A stretch of DNA of 7,635 bases from Opitutales bacterium (GCA_021641325.1 JAJXPD010000049.1:1-7635), one strand, 5' to 3'. Positions 1 to 6,547 are shown, numbered from the stretch's first letter. Notes: generated by a model not told the origin, from the sequence alone. Numbers and translations are program-made.

Positions 1-909
1 CGCTATCCGTGGGTTGACCGCCGCAAGCAGGAGGTCGGACAGCAGGTTGAAGCCGATTATGAACGCCGAATAGAGCATAACGCAGCCCATAATCATTGTG
101 TAGTCGTTGTCGAGCGCGCTCGAAATGAAGAAGCGCCCCAGCCCCGGAATCTGGAAGATTGTCTCGACCACGAACGACCCCGTAAGCAACGCCGCGGCGG
201 CAGGCCCGAGGTACGACACCACGGGCTGCACCGCGTTGCGCAGAATGTGCACAAAATACACGCGCCCGCGCGACGCCCCCTTTGCGAAAGCCGTGCGCAC
301 ATAACCGCGCGGGCGTTCGTCGAGCGCGCCGTTGCGGGCGAGCCGCGCAATCCACGCGGCGTAGAAAAACGCGAGCGTGATTGACGGAAGAACGATGTCC
401 GACGGCGCGTTCCAGCCCATAGCGTTGAACCATTCGAGCTTCATCGCGAAAATCATAATCAGCAGCGGGCCGAGCACGAACGACGGCAGGCATATTCCCA
501 ACAGCGACATTCCCGAAAGGAATCCGCCGAATTTCGTTCCCGAAAACGCCGCCGCCGCAAAGCCGAGCGCAAGCCCCGCAGCGAGCGCAACCGCCAGCGC
601 GCATGCGCCGAGTTCGAGCGAGACCGCCGCCTTTTCCGCAAGGATTTCCCCCACGCTCCACCCGCCGTATTTGAACGACGGCCCGAGCTCTCCCCGCGCC
701 AGATTTCCGAGGAACGACGCGTACTGTCGGACGAGCGGCTTGTTCAGCCCGTAGTATTCGTCGAGAGCCGCGAGCGTTTCGGGCGGAACGGGGCGTTCGC
801 TGTCGAAAGGCCCTCCCGGCACGAAGCGCACCATGAAGAACACCGCGGTTATAATTGCAAAAAATACGGGGACTGCTTCGAGCAGGCGTTTTGCGAAATA
901 GCGTATCAT
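1..909 (-). CDS. oppB: Oligopeptide ABC transporter permease OppB (3' end cut by window edge)
   Basis: This is one of the two inner-membrane permease subunits that form the channel for oligopeptide import. The 303 codons in the window read without a stop. The start region MIRYFAKRLLEAVPVFF, followed by an RFVPGGPF segment and PPE, matches the N-terminus of E. coli OppB from memory. A GPSFKY segment follows, and the EAA coupling loop (RTAFAKGASRGR, about residues 203-214) that docks on the ATPases is present. ETIFQIPGLG follows near residue 244. Hydrophobic stretches fit the usual six membrane spans. The frame reaches VNPRIA at the edge, where E. coli OppB ends in a similar DPKIRY, so only a few codons are missing. 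The ATG at 909 overlaps the oppA stop (ATGA) and has a strong AGGAGG 6 nt upstream. OppC should follow outside the window. DppB is the main alternative, but the N-terminal match favours OppB. Confidence 0.93.
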   Translation of the reverse strand, partial: MIRYFAKRLLEAVPVFFAIITAVFFMVRFVPGGPFDSERPVPPETLAALDEYYGLNKPLVRQYASFLGNLARGELGPSFKYGGWSVGEILAEKAAVSLELGACALAVALAAGLALGFAAAAFSGTKFGGFLSGMSLLGICLPSFVLGPLLIMIFAMKLEWFNAMGWNAPSDIVLPSITLAFFYAAWIARLARNGALDERPRGYVRTAFAKGASRGRVYFVHILRNAVQPVVSYLGPAAAALLTGSFVVETIFQIPGLGRFFISSALDNDYTMIMGCVMLYSAFIIGFNLLSDLLLAAVNPRIA

Positions 910-2570
910 TTTGCGCCTCCTTTGGCTTCGAGGCTTACGCCGAGAAAATTGTGGTAGTCGAGCGCGTTTGCGTCCCAGCCGCGCACGAGCGGCGAAATGC
1001 GAAAGACGCGCGAGTAGAAATAAATCGGCATTACGGGGGCGTCGGCGAGCATTTTCGCCTCGGCTTCGGCTAGCAGGCGCATGCGTTCGGAGCGCGTTTT
1101 TGCTGAGCGCGCGCGGGCGAGCAGCGCGTCGTATTCCGCGCTTTTATAGCCGCTGTGGTTCAGCCCGCTTGCGGAGTGGAAGAGGTCGAGGAAATTTTCG
1201 GGCGCGTCGAAGTCGCCCACCCAGCTCGACCTTGCGACGTCGAAGTCTCCCTCGCGCCGTGCCGCAAGGTATGCAGGCCACGACAGGTTGAAAAGCTCCG
1301 CGTTTATTCCGAGGTTTTTGCGCCACATTTGTTGAACCGCCTCCGCAATCGGCTTGTGCTGTTCCGACGTGTTGTACGAAATTCTTATGCGCGGAAAGTT
1401 TTTGCCGTCGGGGTATCCCGCCTCGGCGAGCAGTTTTTTTGCAAGGGCTATGTTTTCGGATTCGCCGCGCGGCGGAACATATCCCCCGCAGCCCGACGGA
1501 ACGAAGTTCCCGGCGGCGTCCTGCCCCGCTTTCAGGAAGGAGTCTATGATTGCGCGGCGGTCTATCGAAAGCGAGAGCGCCCTGCGCACGCGGGGGTCGT
1601 CGAGCGGCGGGCGGCGCGTGTTGAAAAGGTAGTAGTAGACGCCGAGCCATTTGTCGCGCCTGACGGTTTGCGGCGCGGCGGCGAGGGCGGCGGGCAGGCG
1701 CGACGGCGCGACGGAGTCTGTAATATGCAGCTGTCCAGCCGAGAACGCCCTGTCTTCCGTGTTGATGTTGGAAATCGGGAAAAAGTCCGCGCCTTTCAGT
1801 TTGAGCAATTCCCTTGCGCGGTAGTGCGGGTTTGCCCTCAGCGAGATTTTGTCGTTAATGCTCCATTTTACGAGCGTGAACGGCCCGTTGCAGACCATGT
1901 TTTCTGGGCGCGTCCAGCGGGTGTCGCGCCTGTCGGTTGCGCCGAATTTTTCGAGCGTTTTGCGCGGGAGCGGGAAGAACGCGCTGTGGTAGAGCATTGA
2001 TTCGAAATAGGGCACGGGGCGTTCGAGCTCCACCTCCAATTCGGAGTCGGAAATGGCGCGGACGCCCACTTTCGACGCGTCGCCGATTTCCCCCGCATTG
2101 TACGGGCGCGCATTTTTTATTGCGTGGAGCATTGAGGCGTATTCCGCGCCGAGGGCGGGGTTTAGCGCGCGCTTCCACGCGTATTCGAAGTCCCGCGCGG
2201 AAACGGGCGAGCCGTCCGACCACTTCGCGTTTTTGTCTATTTTGAAGCGGTACGTCAGCCCGTCGTCGGAGACCGTCCACGATTTCGCCGCGGCGGGGCG
2301 AACTTCGAGCGTCTTAGTGTCGGCGCGGACAAGCCCCTCGAAAAGCCCGCGCAAAATGCGTATTTCGGAGCTTCCCGTGGCGAGAGACGGGTCGAGCGAC
2401 GCTGGATCTGCTGCGTTGCCCACAAGCAAAATTCCGTTTCGCGCGGCGGTTTCGGCGGGCGTTTCGCGCTTTCCGCAGCCCGTTGCGGACACGGCAATAC
2501 ACGCGGCGAACGCCGCCGCAAGTGCCGCGCGTATTCCGCGAGCGAAAAATTTTCCCGACCCTTTTCGCAT
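906..2570 (-). CDS. oppA: Oligopeptide-binding lipoprotein OppA (SBP_bac_5 family)
   Basis: This is the extracytoplasmic solute-binding protein that captures oligopeptides and delivers them to the OppBC channel. It is 554 aa, typical for the family. The leader (residues 1-31) is basic and then Ala-rich, ending SATG-C32, a permissive lipobox, so it is probably lipid-anchored; a second Cys (C24) lies earlier. Family-5 hallmarks are visible: ASLDPSLATG near residue 56, then KNAKWSDGSPVSARDFEYAWKR, CNGPFTLVKW, FNTRRPPLDDPRVRRALSLSIDRR, and SWVGDFDAPENFLDLF. The C-terminus contains VRGWDANALDYHNF, the tail typical of OppA/MppA proteins. The ATG at 2570 is preferred because it gives a proper signal peptide and lies 1 base after the oppF stop (TGA-G-ATG). 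A TTG at 2594 would add eight polar residues in front of the leader. No strong Shine-Dalgarno is seen, so translational coupling to oppF is inferred. The exact peptide specificity cannot be read from the sequence. Confidence 0.94.
   Translation of the reverse strand: MRKGSGKFFARGIRAALAAAFAACIAVSATGCGKRETPAETAARNGILLVGNAADPASLDPSLATGSSEIRILRGLFEGLVRADTKTLEVRPAAAKSWTVSDDGLTYRFKIDKNAKWSDGSPVSARDFEYAWKRALNPALGAEYASMLHAIKNARPYNAGEIGDASKVGVRAISDSELEVELERPVPYFESMLYHSAFFPLPRKTLEKFGATDRRDTRWTRPENMVCNGPFTLVKWSINDKISLRANPHYRARELLKLKGADFFPISNINTEDRAFSAGQLHITDSVAPSRLPAALAAAPQTVRRDKWLGVYYYLFNTRRPPLDDPRVRRALSLSIDRRAIIDSFLKAGQDAAGNFVPSGCGGYVPPRGESENIALAKKLLAEAGYPDGKNFPRIRISYNTSEQHKPIAEAVQQMWRKNLGINAELFNLSWPAYLAARREGDFDVARSSWVGDFDAPENFLDLFHSASGLNHSGYKSAEYDALLARARSAKTRSERMRLLAEAEAKMLADAPVMPIYFYSRVFRISPLVRGWDANALDYHNFLGVSLEAKGGAK
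916..921 (-). promoter_or_regulatory. Shine-Dalgarno site of oppB
   Basis: AGGAGG lies 6 nt upstream of the ATG at 909, inside the last codons of oppA. It is one of two perfect ribosome binding sites in this operon. It fixes the oppB start and implies independent re-initiation in addition to coupling through the ATGA overlap. Confidence 0.85.
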
Positions 2571-2571
2571 C

Positions 2572-3369
2572 TCAGAACTTCGGAACTGCGGCAATCAGCC
2601 GCTGTGTGTAGGGGTGTTGCGGGCGGGCGCAGACTTCTTCGGACTTTCCCTGCTCCACGATTTTTCCGCGCGTCATCACCATCATTCTGTCGCAGAGATA
2701 TTCCACAACGGCGATGTCGTGCGCCACGAAAAGCAGTGTAAGGTTCAGGTCTTTCGCAAGGCGTTCGAGCAGGTTTACGATTTGCGCCTGAACGGAGACG
2801 TCGAGCGCGCTTACGGGTTCGTCGCAGATGATGAATTCGGGTTCGACTGCGAGGGCGCGGGCTATGCCTATGCGCTGTCGCTGCCCGCCCGAAAATTCGT
2901 GCGGATACCTGTCCATGTGGGCTTTCGCAAGCCCCACGGTGCCGAGCAGCTCCGCCACGCGCGCGCGTTTCCGCGCCGCCGACATTTTCGGAAAGTGTAT
3001 GTCGAGGGGTTCGGACACGATTTCGAACACGTCCATTCGCGGGTTGAGCGAGTTGAACGGGTCCTGAAAAATCATCTGTATTTTTTTTCTGTACGGCATG
3101 AACGCGCGGTCGGAAAGCTTGGAAATATCCTCTCCGCCATAGATAATTTTCCCGCCAGAAACGGGCGCGAGGCGTATGATTGCCCGCCCCGTCGTGGTTT
3201 TGCCCGAGCCGCTTTCGCCAACAAGCCCCACGATTTCGCCCTTCGATATTTCGAAAGACACGCCGTCGACCGCGTTGAACTTCTCTTTCGACGACGCAAA
3301 AAGCCCCGCGCCGAGCGTGTACGAGACTGTCAGGTTTTCGACTTTAAGCAGCGGTTCAGAGTTTGTCAT
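2572..3369 (-). CDS. oppF: Oligopeptide ABC transporter ATP-binding protein OppF
   Basis: This cytoplasmic ATPase pairs with OppD to power peptide import. It is 265 aa with a complete ABC domain: Walker A GESGSGKT at residues 51-58, Q-loop MIFQDP around Q102, signature SGGQRQR at 160-166, Walker B FIICDE ending at E184, D-loop SALD at 187-190, and H-loop H217. It ends just after the HPYTQRLIAAVP element, the start of the oligo_HPY C-terminal region of Opp/Dpp ATPases, so it is shorter than E. coli OppF (about 334 aa). The N-terminal insert before Walker A (LGAGLFASSKEK) is the typical OppF/DppF feature that separates it from OppD. The start is taken at the ATG 3369, inside the end of oppD (14-bp overlap); a TTG two codons earlier (3375) is possible but less likely. 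DppF is the alternative name. Confidence 0.93.
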   Translation of the reverse strand: MTNSEPLLKVENLTVSYTLGAGLFASSKEKFNAVDGVSFEISKGEIVGLVGESGSGKTTTGRAIIRLAPVSGGKIIYGGEDISKLSDRAFMPYRKKIQMIFQDPFNSLNPRMDVFEIVSEPLDIHFPKMSAARKRARVAELLGTVGLAKAHMDRYPHEFSGGQRQRIGIARALAVEPEFIICDEPVSALDVSVQAQIVNLLERLAKDLNLTLLFVAHDIAVVEYLCDRMMVMTRGKIVEQGKSEEVCARPQHPYTQRLIAAVPKF

Positions 3370-4183
3370 AGTCAATCGGTTCGAGTTTCTTTGAGCGGTT
3401 GCCGAGCCTTGGCACGCAGTTAATCAGCGCGCGCGTGTAGGGGTGCTGGGGATTGTGCAAAACCTGCTCGCAAGTGCCGCGCTCGACGATTTCGCCGCGG
3501 AACATCACAATCACGCGCTCGCACAGCTGCGGGATTATCCCGAAGTTGTGCGTGATAAGCAGCAGCGAATTTTTCCGCTTTTGCCGCACGCTTTTGAGCA
3601 GGTCTATAATCTGTTTCTGGATTGTGACGTCGAGGGCGGTAGTCGGCTCGTCGGCGACGAGCAGCTGCGGTTTGCACGCCAATGCCATCGCAATCATCAC
3701 GCGCTGCTGCATGCCGCCCGAAAGCTCGTAGGGGTAGGCGTCGTAGCGTTTTTCGGGTTCGCGTATGCCGACCTCCGCGAGGGACTCCACAACTTTTTCC
3801 CTCACGTTTTTCTCTTCGGGGAAGTGGAGCTTTATTGCCTCCGCAATTTGGAAGCCCACGGTGAACACGGGGTTGAGCGAAGTGGACGGCTCCTGAAAGA
3901 TGTACGCGATGCGGCGGCCGCGGATTTTCCTCAGTTCGGCGTCGCCCATATTTGCGATGTTTTTGCCTGCGAAGAGTATTTCGCCGCTCGTTTCGCATGC
4001 GGGCGGCGGCGGAAGCAGACGCGCAAGGCTCATTGCGCTGACGGTTTTGCCCGAGCCGCTCTCGCCGACAATCGCCACAGACTCGTTTTCGCCTACCGAA
4101 AAGTCTACGCCCTTCACCGCCGGCGTGCGGATTCCGCGCGAGCAAAACGAAATTTCGAGGTTTTTTACGTCGAGCAGGTTCAT
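3356..4183 (-). CDS. oppD: Oligopeptide ABC transporter ATP-binding protein OppD
   Basis: This is the second ATPase of the peptide importer. It is 275 aa. Motifs: Walker A GESGSGKT (40-47), Q-loop YIFQEP (Q97), signature LSGGMQQRV (154-162; the GMQQR form is typical of OppD/DppD), Walker B LLVADE (E179), D-loop TALD (182-185), H-loop H212 in THNFG. The usual THD is THN here. The protein reaches the HPYTRALINCVPRLG element and then ends after about 20 residues. It therefore lacks most of the C-terminal extension, with its Cys-rich segment, found in many OppD/DppD proteins of about 320-335 aa. The ATG at 4183 overlaps the stop of the upstream kinase-like gene (ATGA) and has AGGAGG 11 nt upstream. 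The reading frame stays open upstream to 4897 but that part is low-complexity, Arg-rich antisense-type sequence and is not coding. Confidence 0.93.
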   Translation of the reverse strand: MNLLDVKNLEISFCSRGIRTPAVKGVDFSVGENESVAIVGESGSGKTVSAMSLARLLPPPPACETSGEILFAGKNIANMGDAELRKIRGRRIAYIFQEPSTSLNPVFTVGFQIAEAIKLHFPEEKNVREKVVESLAEVGIREPEKRYDAYPYELSGGMQQRVMIAMALACKPQLLVADEPTTALDVTIQKQIIDLLKSVRQKRKNSLLLITHNFGIIPQLCERVIVMFRGEIVERGTCEQVLHNPQHPYTRALINCVPRLGNRSKKLEPIDYDKL

Positions 4184-4593
4184 TGCGCGGCGAGCCTCCT
4201 TTTCATTACAAGCTCGTTTACGCCGTTTTTGCGCGAGTACGAAACGGCGTCCATGCTTTTTTTGAGGAAGAAAATTCCGAGCCCGCCGACGTCGCGCGAT
4301 TCCGCGTCGGAGCTTGTGTCGGGCGCGGGCGCGTCGGAAATCGGGTTGAACGCGGGCGCGGTGTCGCGCACGGCTGCCTCCGCAAAGCCGCCCCCTGCGG
4401 CAAGCTCGACCTCTATTTTTTGCGAGGAGTCGTTTTTGTATCCGTAGCTTACAATGTTTGTGAAAATTTCGTCGAGGCAGAGGTTGAGCGCGTACGCCGA
4501 CGCCGCGTCGACGCGGTTTTCGGCGCAGAACGCATCGACATCGGCGAAGAGTTCGTCGAGGCTGTCGAATTTTGCGGCGTAGGTCTTTTTCAT
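4180..4593 (-). CDS. RsbW-like serine kinase / anti-sigma factor (HATPase_c_2)
   Basis: This is a 137-aa single-domain protein of the GHKL ATPase fold, as in RsbW/SpoIIAB anti-sigma kinases. The N-box is LDEIFTNIVSYGY (residues 40-52, with E42 and N46). The G1 box is RDTAPAFNP (D77), with Ala at 79 where Gly is common. The G2-type loop is GGLGIFFLKKSMD (103-115), preceded by a flexible Ser/Asp/Pro-rich lid (86-101). Members of this family phosphorylate a STAS-domain antagonist and/or bind a sigma factor or other target. No STAS gene is in the window. The gene begins 3 bp after the stop of the response-regulator phosphatase and ends in an ATGA overlap with oppD, so it is part of the same operon. 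The likely role is kinase partner of the upstream PP2C phosphatase. Its actual target is unknown, so no gene symbol is assigned. Confidence 0.88.
   Translation of the reverse strand: MKKTYAAKFDSLDELFADVDAFCAENRVDAASAYALNLCLDEIFTNIVSYGYKNDSSQKIEVELAAGGGFAEAAVRDTAPAFNPISDAPAPDTSSDAESRDVGGLGIFFLKKSMDAVSYSRKNGVNELVMKRRLAAQ
4195..4200 (-). promoter_or_regulatory. Shine-Dalgarno site of oppD
   Basis: AGGAGG, within AAAAGGAGG, lies 11 nt upstream of the oppD ATG at 4183, inside the end of the upstream gene. The spacing is a little long, but the match is perfect. It decides the oppD start over any upstream extension of the frame. Confidence 0.75.
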
Positions 4594-4596
4594 GTC

Positions 4597-5772
4597 TTAT
4601 TTGAAATCGAATTCGCAGAGAGAGAAGTCGTCCTCGAACTGTTCGCATTTTTGCGCGTTTTGGGAAAATTCCGCCATCGCCTCGACTTTGGACTTCCCCT
4701 GCGGGGCGGGTTTTGCAAGCTCGTCGGCGAATTCGTCGACCGTCATCATTCTGTGTTTGCCGGCGCATTCCACTTCGTAGACGCCGTCGCTGAAAACGAA
4801 GAGCTTTGCCCCGCGCGGAACGTCTACGCACGCGCAGGGGAATTTGGCGTCGGGCATTCCGCCGATTACAAGCCCGCCCGTGATGAGCTTTTGCCAATGC
4901 CCGTTTTCGACGAGAATCGCGGGCGGGTGTCCGCCCGAAGCGTAGGAGAGTTTGCGGGTTTGCCTGTCGTAGACGCCGTACCAGAGGGTGAAGTACATGC
5001 CGTTCTGCCCGTCCATGTCGAAGGCTGCGTTCAGCCCCGCGAGCACTTGGTCGGGCTTTGAAAAATCTACGCCCGCAAGGCTCTGCGAGCGCAGCACGTT
5101 CACCGCCGAGACCGACAGCAGCGCGGCTCCCACGCCGTGCCCGCAGACGTCGAGCAGGTAGACCGCGAAGCGGCCGCCGTCAAGCTTTCCGTATCCGAAG
5201 CAGTCGCCGCCGAGCGACGTCGAGCTTTTGAAGTACCAGTCGGTCGAAATTTCGGCGTCGGATATTTTTTCGGGCAGGAGGCTTTTGACGTAGTGTTCGG
5301 CTTCGTCAAGCTCCTTTTTGAGGGCGTTTTGGCTTTCCTGCAATTTGCGCATTGCCTCGTTCCTTTCGAGGAGCGCGGTGTACGCGCGGGAGTGGTAGCG
5401 GATTCGCGCAACAACTTCAAGCTTGTCGGGGAATTTCACCATGTAGTCGTTCGCGCCGCTTTCGAACGCGCGGTATTTTGTGTCCGGCTCTTCTTTCGAC
5501 GAGAGCACGACGATAGGGACTTCGCGCGTTTTCGGGTTTGCGCGGAAAAATTTTACGAGGGTCAGCCCGTCCACGTCGGGCATTACGAGGTCTTGCAAAA
5601 TGACTGTCGGCGATACGCTTTCGGCGGTTTTCAACGCCTCCGTCGGATTCCCGCAGAAGCGGAAGTCGATATCGGGTTGGTCGGCAAGCATTCTGCGGAC
5701 GGCTTCGCCGATAATCGGCTGGTCGTCCACCAGCAGCACCGTAATCGGTTTATGTTGCGGCATCTCTAACAT
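4597..5772 (-). CDS. Response regulator with PP2C/SpoIIE-type serine phosphatase output domain
   Basis: This is a 391-aa two-domain signalling protein. Residues about 9-127 are a receiver domain: acidic pair D16/D17, phosphoacceptor D61 (in LQDLVMPD), conserved S91 and K113, so phosphorylation by a histidine kinase is plausible. Residues about 128-165 are a charged, heptad-like linker (RNEAMRKLQESQNALKKELD), probably coiled coil. The rest is a PP2C/SpoIIE phosphatase: GGD at 188-190, DVCGHG at 208-213, the ASGGHPP segment, FVFSDGVYE and the C-terminal DDFS carry the expected metal-binding acidic residues, so it looks active. The family dephosphorylates STAS-domain antagonists in partner switching. 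It heads the operon, 3 bp before the RsbW-like gene. Two ATGs (5772 and 5763) differ by three codons; neither has a strong ribosome binding site. No histidine kinase for it is present in the window. Confidence 0.93.
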   Translation of the reverse strand: MLEMPQHKPITVLLVDDQPIIGEAVRRMLADQPDIDFRFCGNPTEALKTAESVSPTVILQDLVMPDVDGLTLVKFFRANPKTREVPIVVLSSKEEPDTKYRAFESGANDYMVKFPDKLEVVARIRYHSRAYTALLERNEAMRKLQESQNALKKELDEAEHYVKSLLPEKISDAEISTDWYFKSSTSLGGDCFGYGKLDGGRFAVYLLDVCGHGVGAALLSVSAVNVLRSQSLAGVDFSKPDQVLAGLNAAFDMDGQNGMYFTLWYGVYDRQTRKLSYASGGHPPAILVENGHWQKLITGGLVIGGMPDAKFPCACVDVPRGAKLFVFSDGVYEVECAGKHRMMTVDEFADELAKPAPQGKSKVEAMAEFSQNAQKCEQFEDDFSLCEFDFK

Positions 5773-5808
5773 TCCGCAAAAATATCGTCCAATCGCCCCG
5801 AAAACGCA

Positions 5809-5835
5809 ATTATATTTTGCGCTCCGCCGCGCAAA
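5809..5835 (-). promoter_or_regulatory. Candidate promoter of the signalling-opp operon
   Basis: Read on the minus strand, a perfect TATAAT (5809-5814) lies 36 nt upstream of the ATG at 5772. The predicted transcript start is near 5802, giving a leader of about 30-40 nt. No good -35 is found: the best, TTTGCG at 5830-5835, has a 15-nt spacer and only 3 of 6 matches. A strong -10 with a poor -35 would fit activator dependence, but this is inference. Confidence 0.5.
5816..5835. repeat. 7-bp inverted repeat next to the operon -10 box (operator-like)
   Basis: TTTGCGC (5816-5822) and GCGCAAA (5829-5835) form a perfect 7-bp dyad around a 6-nt centre, TCCGCC. It begins 1 bp from the TATAAT of the minus-strand operon and covers the spacer and -35 region. 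That is where a dimeric regulator would act. It would lie upstream of the predicted transcript start, so it is more likely a DNA site than an RNA hairpin. The regulator is unknown. Confidence 0.45.
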
Positions 5836-5842
5836 TTTTAAG

Positions 5843-5871
5843 TTGATAAGCCGCGCGCCGATGTCCTAAAT
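5843..5871 (+). promoter_or_regulatory. Candidate promoter of the GNAT acetyltransferase gene
   Basis: TTGATA (5843-5848, 5 of 6 to the -35 consensus) is followed after 17 nt by CTAAAT (5866-5871), a weak -10. Transcription would start at about 5878-5881, at or next to the ATG at 5881, so the message would be leaderless or nearly so. The absence of any Shine-Dalgarno before this ATG agrees. Confidence 0.35.
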
Positions 5872-5880
5872 ACCCTTTCG

Positions 5881-6363
5881 ATGATTAGACCCGCCGAAAT
5901 TTCCGACGCCGCGCAGATTGCGGCAATCTACAACGGCTACGTTGCCGCAAGCGACGCCACGTTCGACACCGAGCCTGTGTCCGCGCCCGACTTCGCCGGG
6001 CGCATTCGCGAAATTTCGGCGCATTGCCCGTTTTATGTCTTCGACGACTGCGGGAAAGTCGCGGGCTACTGCCACGCCCACGCGTGGAAGCAAAAAGCCG
6101 CCTACGCCCGCACCCTCGAAACCACCGTGTATGTCGCCCCCGACTCCGTCGGGCGGGGAATTGGCGAGGCTCTTGTCCGCGCCCTTGTGGAGGAGTGCCG
6201 CCGCAGGGGAGTCCGCGCGCTCGTTGCGTGCATAACCGCAGGGAACGCGCCGAGCGTAAGGCTTCACGAAAAGCTGGGCTTTGTGAAAGTCTCGCACTTC
6301 CGCAGTGTGGGCGAAAAATTCGGGCGCATGCTCGACGTCGAGGATTTCGAGCTTCTTTTGTAG
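5881..6363 (+). CDS. GNAT N-acetyltransferase, MnaT/phosphinothricin acetyltransferase type
   Basis: This predicted 160-aa cytoplasmic enzyme would transfer an acetyl group from acetyl-CoA to an amine. It matches the MnaT (YncA)/Pat subfamily over its full length. The N-terminus has IRPAEISDAAQIAAIYNGYV followed by ATFDTEP (residues 26-32). The middle has AYARTLETTVYV (74-85), with E80 a candidate catalytic residue. The acetyl-CoA pyrophosphate loop is SVGRGIG (89-95), and the tail has AGNAPSVRLHEKLGF (120-134) and VGEKFGRMLDV (143-153). Subfamily members act on methionine sulfoximine, methionine sulfone, phosphinothricin or similar amino acids; the true substrate here cannot be read from sequence. 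The gene stands alone, divergent from the opp operon and convergent with a tRNA. The ATG at 5881 has no Shine-Dalgarno upstream but the protein aligns from residue 1, so the start is well supported. Confidence 0.9.
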   Translation: MIRPAEISDAAQIAAIYNGYVAASDATFDTEPVSAPDFAGRIREISAHCPFYVFDDCGKVAGYCHAHAWKQKAAYARTLETTVYVAPDSVGRGIGEALVRALVEECRRRGVRALVACITAGNAPSVRLHEKLGFVKVSHFRSVGEKFGRMLDVEDFELLL

Positions 6364-6367
6364 CCCT

Positions 6368-6397
6368 CCCGAAATCCGCCGCCCGCCGCCTTTCGGG
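6368..6397. repeat. Hairpin-forming inverted repeat after the acetyltransferase gene
   Basis: CCCGAAA (6368-6374) and TTTCGGG (6391-6397) pair over 7 bp around a 16-nt pyrimidine-rich loop, just after the GNAT stop. No T-run follows on the plus strand, so it is not a standard intrinsic terminator. It may protect the mRNA 3' end or serve a Rho-dependent end. Confidence 0.35.
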
Positions 6398-6400
6398 GAC

Positions 6401-6430
6401 AAAAAAAAGACGGACGCCGAAACGTCCGCC
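6401..6430 (-). terminator. Intrinsic terminator of the tRNA-Ser gene
   Basis: On the minus strand, an 8-bp stem with one G-U pair (arms 6423-6430 and 6409-6416, GGCGGACG with CGTCCGTC) closes a 6-nt loop. It is followed directly by eight T residues (6401-6408). It lies 18 nt after the 3' end of the tRNA. On the plus strand no T-run follows, so it should act only on the tRNA transcript. Confidence 0.85.
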
Positions 6431-6448
6431 CAAAAATAATTCAAATCA

Positions 6449-6539
6449 CGGAGAGGATGAGATTCGAACTCACGGTAGGGGTTTAAATCCCTACACCGGT
6501 TTAGCAAACCAGCGCGATCGGCCACTCCGCCACCTCTCC
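6449..6539 (-). tRNA. tRNA-Ser (anticodon GCU, reads AGC/AGU)
   Basis: This 91-nt class II tRNA folds cleanly. The acceptor stem GGAGAGG (6533-6539) pairs with CCTCTCC (6450-6456), with discriminator G at 6449. The anticodon arm CTGGT-TTGCTAA-ACCGG carries GCT. The long variable arm, typical of serine tRNA, is built on GTAGGGAT paired with ATCCCTAC. The T arm holds TTCGAAT in its loop, closed by GTGAG/CTCAT. The 3' CCA is not encoded. The gene is a single transcription unit, convergent with the acetyltransferase gene. Confidence 0.97.
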
Positions 6540-6547
6540 TGATTTGA

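Noticed and set aside
2571..2594. An upstream TTG start for oppA, adding eight residues.
   Set aside because: It would place polar residues in front of the signal peptide; the ATG at 2570 directly follows the oppF stop and gives a normal lipoprotein leader.
2053..3423. A 456-codon plus-strand open frame opposite oppA and oppF.
   Set aside because: It is fully antisense to genes with complete family motifs, is Arg/Ala/Phe-rich and resembles no protein.
4184..4897. An in-frame extension that would add 238 residues to the N-terminus of OppD.
   Set aside because: It overlaps the kinase and phosphatase genes in another frame and is Arg-rich and low-complexity. The ATG at 4183 has a perfect Shine-Dalgarno and aligns with the family start.
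4183..5061. A 292-codon plus-strand open frame opposite the kinase and phosphatase genes.
   Set aside because: It is a mirror of the real minus-strand genes, with no motif and no start signal.
6368..6397. The hairpin after the acetyltransferase gene as an intrinsic terminator.
   Set aside because: The loop is 16 nt and no T-run follows on either strand, so it is listed only as an inverted repeat.
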